Assembly: GCF_013177315.1 (NCBI RefSeq)
Contig: NZ_CP053661.1
Location: 62,001-126,000 of the forward strand
Reading direction: 5' to 3'
Length of the DNA: 64,000 bases
Origin: Thermoleptolyngbya sichuanensis A183
Lineage (GTDB): Bacteria; Cyanobacteriota; Cyanobacteriia; Elainellales; Elainellaceae
Part shown: positions 62,447 to 64,000 of the stretch, piece after piece
How the letters are laid out: every line of letters begins with the position of its first letter
Numbering within the stretch: the first letter of the stretch is position 1
Notes under the pieces: model-generated
What the model was told of the DNA's origin: nothing
Database searches by the model: none
What the model saw: the letters and a program-made list of their open reading frames with translations, nothing else
Made by a program: the position numbers and the translations under genes

Positions 62447-64000
62447 CTAGCGGCCAGAAACCGTCAGGCTGCTGGGCTTGCCCAGATCTCCGGCCAGCGT
62501 AATGCCGCGACTATTGGCGCTGAGATGGCGGACGATGAGATAAACCGTTTCTACCTGGTCAGATGCGCCGATCTTGTCCGCCAGTTCTGCCAGCGAGAGG
62601 GGTTGCCCGGTGGCCTTGAGGGTAGCGACGATTTGCCGCTGCAACTCCAGCACCGAGGCCGCTGCCTTTTTGCCTGCTTCTACACCGGGCTGGTGGTAGG
62701 CGTTGATATTCACCAGCGAGGCATAGAGGCTAACGGCCCGCTCGTATAGCGCGATCAGTGCGCCGACGATGCGCGGCGTGACTTGGGGAACCGTCACCGT
62801 GATCGAGTCGCGCTGGTTTTCGTAGAGCGCCTGACGAGTGCCTTGTAGCAGCCCCGATAGAAAATCGCCGCTGGTGGCTCCGGGTTCCACCTCGATCGAG
62901 TCGCCCTGGCGATCGCCCAGCACCTCAATAAACGTGACAAAGAAATTGGGCACACCCTCCCGAAGCTGCTGCACATAGGCGTGTTGGTCAGTAGATCCCT
63001 TGTTGCCGTAGACCGCAATGCCCTGATAGACCTTATTGCCGTCGAGATCGGTTTCTTTGCCCAGCGACTCCATCACCAGCTGCTGCAAATAGCGTGAAAA
63101 CAGCAGCAGGCTGTCTTTGTAGGGCAGCATCACCATGTCTTTTTCGCCCTTGCCGTTGCCCGCGTAATACCAGCACAGCGCTAGGAGGGCGGCAGGATTG
63201 TTGCGAAGATCGGGGACGCGGGTGGCTTCGTCCATTTCCTTTGCGCCGTCCAGCATGGCCTGGATATCAATACCTTGCAGCGCCGCAGGCAGCAAGCCCA
63301 CGCTGGAGAGTTCGGAGGTGCGACCGCCCACCCAGTCTTGCATGGGAAAAGTGGCCAGCCAGCCCTCGGACTTGGCAATGCCATCCATCTTGCTACCGGG
63401 CATGGTGACAGCGACGGCATGTTGCCCAAAGTTTAGCCCGTGCTTTTCGTAAAACTGCTTGACTTCCAACATGCCATTGCGGGTTTCGGGCGTGCCGCCG
63501 GATTTGCTGGTAACCAGAACCAGCGTGCTGTTCAGCCGGTCTTTGAGCCGATTTAGCACGCGATCCATGCCTGCGGGGTCGGTGTTGTCAATGAAGTGAA
63601 TTTTGAGCGGCGCGGGTTCTGGGCCGAGCGCTTCGGCGACAAACTGCGGACCGAGGGCAGATCCACCGATGCCGACCGATAGCAGGTCGGTAAATTTCGT
63701 GGCTTGGGGCGGGCGAATTTCGCCTGCATGAATTTTGGCAACAAACTCTTTGATGCTGGCCAGGGTATCCACGATTTCGGCTTTGATCTCCGGACTGGGC
63801 GAGAGGTCGGGGTTTCGCAGCCAGTAGTGGCCGACCATGCGGTTTTCGTCGGGGTTGGCGATCGCCCCTGCTTCCAGCGCCGCCACGTCCTTAAACGCTT
63901 TCTCAAACTTGGGTTTCATGCGCTCCACAAAGTCATCGGCAAAGCGCATCCGGCTAATATCGAGATACAGACCCAGCCCTTCATGAAAGTAAAGCCAGTC
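62447..64000 (-). CDS. pgi: Glucose-6-phosphate isomerase, N-terminus outside window
   Basis: At least 517 codons of a Pgi, the isomerase linking glucose-6-P and fructose-6-P. The frame is open to base 64000 and the reading [19 protein letters not shown] upstream of the internal Met at 63949 is family sequence. The native start is therefore to the right of the window. Motifs are [18 protein letters not shown], the signature-like [20 protein letters not shown], and [12 protein letters not shown]. The last 80 residues are a C-terminal region usual in cyanobacterial copies. Confidence 0.95.
   Translation of the reverse strand, partial: DWLYFHEGLGLYLDISRMRFADDFVERMKPKFEKAFKDVAALEAGAIANPDENRMVGHYWLRNPDLSPSPEIKAEIVDTLASIKEFVAKIHAGEIRPPQATKFTDLLSVGIGGSALGPQFVAEALGPEPAPLKIHFIDNTDPAGMDRVLNRLKDRLNSTLVLVTSKSGGTPETRNGMLEVKQFYEKHGLNFGQHAVAVTMPGSKMDGIAKSEGWLATFPMQDWVGGRTSELSSVGLLPAALQGIDIQAMLDGAKEMDEATRVPDLRNNPAALLALCWYYAGNGKGEKDMVMLPYKDSLLLFSRYLQQLVMESLGKETDLDGNKVYQGIAVYGNKGSTDQHAYVQQLREGVPNFFVTFIEVLGDRQGDSIEVEPGATSGDFLSGLLQGTRQALYENQRDSITVTVPQVTPRIVGALIALYERAVSLYASLVNINAYHQPGVEAGKKAAASVLELQRQIVATLKATGQPLSLAELADKIGASDQVETVYLIVRHLSANSRGITLAGDLGKPSSLTVSGR

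Overview
The window looks like a chromosomal segment of a cyanobacterium, probably a filamentous Leptolyngbya- or Thermoleptolyngbya-like organism; the genus is inference. The HIP1 octamer GCGATCGC occurs dozens of times across both coding and intergenic DNA. Many genes belong to typical cyanobacterial families (DUF1995, DUF1517, a glycine-rich RRM protein, a C-DES-like lyase, an MMADHC-like protein, a RarA-methyltransferase fusion). Base composition is moderately high GC. No rRNA, convincing tRNA or CRISPR array was found.

Layout. Positions 1-10,500 are accessory. They hold a DDE transposase cut by the window edge, with an inverted copy of its 5' end. Next come a VOC-fold protein, a nucleotide-sugar epimerase whose 5' side was hit by a complete ISKra4-type element (4126-5307, 9-bp target duplication), and a decayed IS5-like transposase. 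Last is a divergent pair: a DndC-like PP-loop/Fe-S protein and a phosphorothioation-associated methyltransferase. This pair is the best candidate for an unusual DNA-modification or defence system, because DndB, DndD and DndE are absent from the window.

From 10,500 to 64,000 the content is mostly housekeeping: RarA fusion; ExbB/ExbD; a TPR lipid-side or periplasmic protein; TraX-fold protein; rpsN; a cobalamin-trafficking-like protein; two small Xre regulators; surE; a GMC oxidoreductase; a PEP-synthase-like protein; ilvN (acetolactate synthase small subunit); mnmD; eno; tldD/pmbA; paired cyclic-nucleotide-binding proteins around a SirB1 protein; a GT39 glycosyltransferase; a PPP phosphatase; cystine lyase; an RNA-binding protein; a membrane GTPase; an ABC exporter; rlpA; the nth-rseP-gcvH-gcvT cluster; gloA; a cupin; and pgi, cut at the right edge.

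Mobile and repeat layer. Four copies of a roughly 92-bp palindromic element (20023, 36843, 42627, 44589) each have perfect 5-bp target duplications, and their hairpin stems differ between copies by compensating changes. A 141-bp non-autonomous element at 22484-22624 carries the ISKra4 terminal repeats and an 8-bp duplication, so the ISKra4 transposase probably moves it. A 216-bp piece of the epimerase gene is duplicated at 26496-26711 and joined to a transposase remnant. A 92-95 bp dispersed repeat, several minisatellites, some strong intrinsic terminators and one candidate small RNA (48006-48093) complete the picture. Assignments rest on reading motifs and family resemblance; no database search was run.
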